A stretch of 64,000 bases of DNA from CAYLJJ01 sp964384025 (GTDB taxonomy: Bacteria; Myxococcota_A; Bradymonadia; UBA7976; UBA1532), in the NCBI GenBank assembly GCA_964384025.1, contig CAYLJJ010000017.1, positions 1 to 64,000 on the forward strand, given 5' to 3'. This document shows positions 61,235-64,000 of this stretch, one piece after another (the stretch's first letter is position 1; every line of letters begins with the position of its first letter). The notes beneath the pieces are model-generated. The model was not told where the DNA came from. It ran no database searches and was given only the letters and a program-made list of their open reading frames with translations. Both the position numbers and the translations under genes were made by a program.

Positions 61235-64000
61235 TTAAGGCTGAGCAGAGCGCTTAAAAAACTCCGCCATCGCCGAGGGAAACTTCTCACGAGGGCCAAA
61301 GGCCAGCCTTTTAAGGAAGAGGCTGGCGGGATTAGAGGGCAACCCCAGCTTGACACCCTCCTCCCAAAGCTTTTGGGCTGCCTCTGGACTCCTGTTTCCA
61401 ACCGCCAACCCCAGGGCACGAGCCCAGAGGGCCTCTAGAGGCATCTTCATCGCCTCAGCTTGGGCAGCCAGCTCCGCTGCTTTGGCGGGGCGCTGTACAA
61501 GCCACTTGGGATCCAAGAAGACTCGACGCGCCTCTCTCCAGAGGGCCGGTAGAATGCGCCGGGCGGAGGGGATCTGCCACGCCATACGCAGCGCAGGCAG
61601 CAGGCGCTCCCAGGCAAGATCACCTCGGAGCTGCTGTATGCCCTCAAGCAGGGCTTGCAGATGGACCGGATTAGGGCCACAGGTGGCGGTGAGCTTGAGT
61701 AGCTCAGGGGCCCCCTTGCGGCTCGCCCCCAAGCTACAGGCATAGCTGCTCGGGATCGGGACCTGACGATCCCCCAGCTCGATCCTGAGCGCCTGCTCGC
61801 TCGCCTTGGGCAGCCCTCTTTGGATCTTCTTTGTGCGGCGACTGGAGGCCAACGCGCGGGTCCAGCTGGGGATCAACTTGGGGTTGAGCTTACGGGCTGT
61901 TTTCCAAATCTTCTCCCAACGCGCTTTGGGGATCTCCTCTCTTAGGCTTTGGAGATGTAAGTGGATCAGGGCGCCCAGCGCTTCACGCTGCTGACCGCTG
62001 AGACCTTTGCTCAGGATCCGAGGGGCTTGACAGCGGCTGCTCTTAAGGAGAGGAGAGCTGCCCTCATCCTGCTCCTGCCCTTCACAGAGCTTAAAGCTTC
62101 CGCTCTTCTCCTTTGGCCAGCTCTGCTCATTGAGCTGGGCGAGGGCCTGTAGGATCCAACGACCCAGAGCGTGGCCGCGTAGATCTGCCAAGGCGCCGAT
62201 CCAGCTTAGGGCCAGGGGCTCAACCAAGGGGGCGCTGGGGGGGAGCGATAGGGGCTTGGCTTTGGGATCATCGATCCACTCGGGTGAGACCCCCATCAAG
62301 AGAGACTGAATCCGCGATAGACTCTGATCCAGAGCCGCTTCATCTCCAAGTTTGAGCGCGTAGTACGCTTCCAAGATGAGGGTGATCAAGCTGAAGTCCC
62401 GAGGGTGCCCCCCCGCGATGAGCTTCCAATTAAAGAAGCTCTGCTGCTCTAAGACCTGTTTGGTCTGCTGTCCCAGGCCAAACTGAAATGAGCCGCTCTG
62501 CCCTCCGATGAAGAGGGCGGCGATATCCTGATGGAGGTGAAGCTGAACCAAACTGTTCCCATCAGCGATGTCGAGGTTCATCTGCGCGCTATAGGCTCCT
62601 CGTCCCTCCCTCAAGAGGGTCACACGGGATCTCTGAAGCGCCGCTCGAGCCTCCTCTAAATTTCCCCGCTCAGCAGCTAAACTGGCCTCTCCCAATCTGA
62701 TCTCAGCTTCGATGGGAGGGCAGCTCTTTAGGGCTCCCTTGAGCGCGAACTCACGTTCAGATGAGCCTGCCTCAGAGAACCTCCACTGGAGGATCGACCA
62801 GACAAAGGGGGCCTCTGCAAAAGAGGTATCGAGGCTCCACGAGCTGCCTTTCTTTAACCAAGCGCTGCTTCGCTCTGTGGCTCCAGCGATGCCGTTGAGC
62901 AGCGCTAACTCCATCGCGAGGAGGGGCCGCACGTTGAGGCCCTCCCTCCTCAGCACTGTCTCTATGAGCACCTGAGCTCGGGCCTCGAAGAGAGCGAGGA
63001 GGGCCTTGGGATCTTTAAATTGAGGAATCCCCGCTTTAAGGAGGGTGAGCAGGTGATCCAGGATCAGAAGATCCAGGTGATCTTGAAGTAGGCTCTCTCT
63101 CAACTTGGCTTCAGGCAGCTGAGCTTGAATCTGCTCCTTGAGGCGCTCTAGAGCGGCGCGGAGCTGCTCCATATGGGCCAGGATCTGCTCCTCATCTCCG
63201 CTCTCAAAGTGAGGCAGCAGCTGAGGCAGCTCAGGGAGACTCTGTTGAAGCGCCTCAGAGAGGAGGAGGAAGCTCTGACCAAAGCGAGACTCAGGGGACC
63301 AGCTCTCGGTGAGGGCGGTCCAGGCTGCAGAGGTCCCCTCTAGAAGCTTGGGATCCGCCTGTGTCCCTCGCTGAATGACATCGACCACCCAGAGCCCATC
63401 GCGGGCCAACAGAGCCAGAAGGACCAGCCAGCGTCCTACAGAGGCGGCCTCCCCCTTGGGGATCTTCAGGCGTAGAGATTGGGCTGCCTGATGCAGTCCG
63501 GGCCAGAGCGCCTTGAGAGCCTCTTTATCTTCAGTCACCAGAGCCATCAACAGATCATTGGCCTGAGCTTGGAGCTTAAAGAGGGCCTCTACATGCGCGC
63601 CCAGTACCTCCCAGTCTCCCTCTCGCCTCAGCTCATGCTCCACCCAAACATGGATCAGCTCGAGCGCCCCCTGGAAGCTGCCCTGCGCCGCTGCTCGCTG
63701 GCCTTGCGCCGCCTCCAGTCCCCCACGGATAAGCCGCACCAGGATCTGAGCCAAGGGTCCCCAGACGGCGGGGCGAGCGCTCTCATCCTCCTTCCCCTCT
63801 ACCTCAGCCAAGGCTTTGTCTCGCTCTTGAAGGAGGTCAGGAACATCTAGGAGCGTGTCCAGCTTGAGGAGCCGCGCCTGAGCCGCAGGGAGTTGATCCC
63901 TGAGGCCATCCGAGAGAGCATGAAGGAGGAGAGTGAGGGCCTGTGCCATACGATCATCGGGGCTCTTGATCTCCTTGGCCTCTAGGCGGCTCATCGCCTC
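61235..64000 (-). CDS. large helical protein of unknown function, 5' end possibly beyond the window
   Basis: The frame is open to the right edge; the first Met seen is at 63992-63994, but upstream codons remain open, so the real start may be off the edge. At least 919 residues, almost entirely alpha-helical and Ala/Leu-rich, with repeated helix pairs such as LGEASLAAERGNLEEARAAL that suggest TPR-like or other solenoid repeats. No signal, TM or catalytic motif is seen. It lies 31 bp upstream of the thioredoxin-like gene in the same direction. Function unknown. Confidence 0.65.
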   Translation of the reverse strand, partial: EAMSRLEAKEIKSPDDRMAQALTLLLHALSDGLRDQLPAAQARLLKLDTLLDVPDLLQERDKALAEVEGKEDESARPAVWGPLAQILVRLIRGGLEAAQGQRAAAQGSFQGALELIHVWVEHELRREGDWEVLGAHVEALFKLQAQANDLLMALVTEDKEALKALWPGLHQAAQSLRLKIPKGEAASVGRWLVLLALLARDGLWVVDVIQRGTQADPKLLEGTSAAWTALTESWSPESRFGQSFLLLSEALQQSLPELPQLLPHFESGDEEQILAHMEQLRAALERLKEQIQAQLPEAKLRESLLQDHLDLLILDHLLTLLKAGIPQFKDPKALLALFEARAQVLIETVLRREGLNVRPLLAMELALLNGIAGATERSSAWLKKGSSWSLDTSFAEAPFVWSILQWRFSEAGSSEREFALKGALKSCPPIEAEIRLGEASLAAERGNLEEARAALQRSRVTLLREGRGAYSAQMNLDIADGNSLVQLHLHQDIAALFIGGQSGSFQFGLGQQTKQVLEQQSFFNWKLIAGGHPRDFSLITLILEAYYALKLGDEAALDQSLSRIQSLLMGVSPEWIDDPKAKPLSLPPSAPLVEPLALSWIGALADLRGHALGRWILQALAQLNEQSWPKEKSGSFKLCEGQEQDEGSSPLLKSSRCQAPRILSKGLSGQQREALGALIHLHLQSLREEIPKARWEKIWKTARKLNPKLIPSWTRALASSRRTKKIQRGLPKASEQALRIELGDRQVPIPSSYACSLGASRKGAPELLKLTATCGPNPVHLQALLEGIQQLRGDLAWERLLPALRMAWQIPSARRILPALWREARRVFLDPKWLVQRPAKAAELAAQAEAMKMPLEALWARALGLAVGNRSPEAAQKLWEEGVKLGLPSNPASLFLKRLAFGPREKFPSAMAEFFKRSAQP

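Overview
The window looks like chromosome from a Myxococcota-type bacterium (myxobacterial or Bradymonadales-like, formerly Deltaproteobacteria). The basis is the protein repertoire: two secreted proteins ending in MYXO-CTERM-like tails, MopE-type DxDxDG/DDCDG calcium-binding repeats, thrombospondin type 3 and FG-GAP repeat surface proteins, many lipoproteins, eukaryotic-type Ser/Thr kinases (one fused to a formylglycine-generating-enzyme-like domain, one with a PEGA-like tail), an eCIS-core (DUF4157) protein, and ABC-permease/CPBP and CcoN/CcoO fusions. Base composition is moderately GC-rich by eye (not computed), with clearly AT-richer stretches near 2.1-2.6, 11.2-11.8 and 15.5-21 kb. No rRNA, CRISPR array or intact insertion sequence was seen. 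There is one 100-N assembly gap at 22287-22386.

Layout. 0-7.7 kb: fused cbb3 oxidase subunit CcoNO (-), a secreted YkuD-like lipoprotein (+), then a minus-strand operon of a PhnP-like metallo-beta-lactamase hydrolase, an ABC permease fused to a CPBP protease, and its ATPase. 7.8-11.2 kb: orphan CpaF/TadA ATPase, a nucleotide-pyrophosphatase-like protein and a metallophosphoesterase. 11.3-15.0 kb: small zinc-ribbon protein, a beta-barrel-like exported protein and a large Cys-rich lipoprotein. 15.1-23.0 kb: an AT-richer accessory stretch with a transposase remnant followed by two giant secreted repeat proteins, the first frameshifted near 19243 and the second interrupted by the assembly gap. 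23.2-28.0 kb: substrate-binding/OmpA-like fusion, kinase-FGE protein, membrane protein.

28.1-31.3 kb: tRNA-Pro(GGG), then surE, a DUF368/PopT-type undecaprenyl-phosphate translocase, a LysM-M23 lipoprotein that seems to start at CTG, apt, and tRNA-Arg(CCT) only 4 nt after apt. 31.3-41.7 kb: cNMP-binding/pentapeptide protein, a trypsin-like protease with metal-binding repeats, a lipoprotein pair, a GNAT acetyltransferase, a Prc protease, and a large M23/lytic-transglycosylase-like protein with Cys-rich repeats. 41.8-47.7 kb: infA coupled to a HAD phosphatase, then glycosyltransferase, methyltransferase, Ser/Thr kinase and diguanylate cyclase. 47.8-49.4 kb: rsmJ overlapping an unexpected FliO/FliP-like export-gate pair.

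49.5-57.6 kb is the most unusual part. It holds a DUF4157 (eCIS-core) protein with a CHAP/NlpC-like C-terminal region, a truncated WYL-type regulator, and a tightly coupled four-gene operon: HEAT repeats fused to an aldo/keto-reductase-like domain that appears to have lost its catalytic residues, an LRV-like repeat protein, a MoxR AAA+ ATPase, and a metallopeptidase-VWA protein. It resembles a MoxR-VWA ATP-dependent remodelling system with unusual partner proteins and is the best candidate for an undescribed system. 57.7-64 kb: lipoprotein, NfeD-SPFH membrane pair, thioredoxin-like protein and a large helical protein that runs off the right edge.
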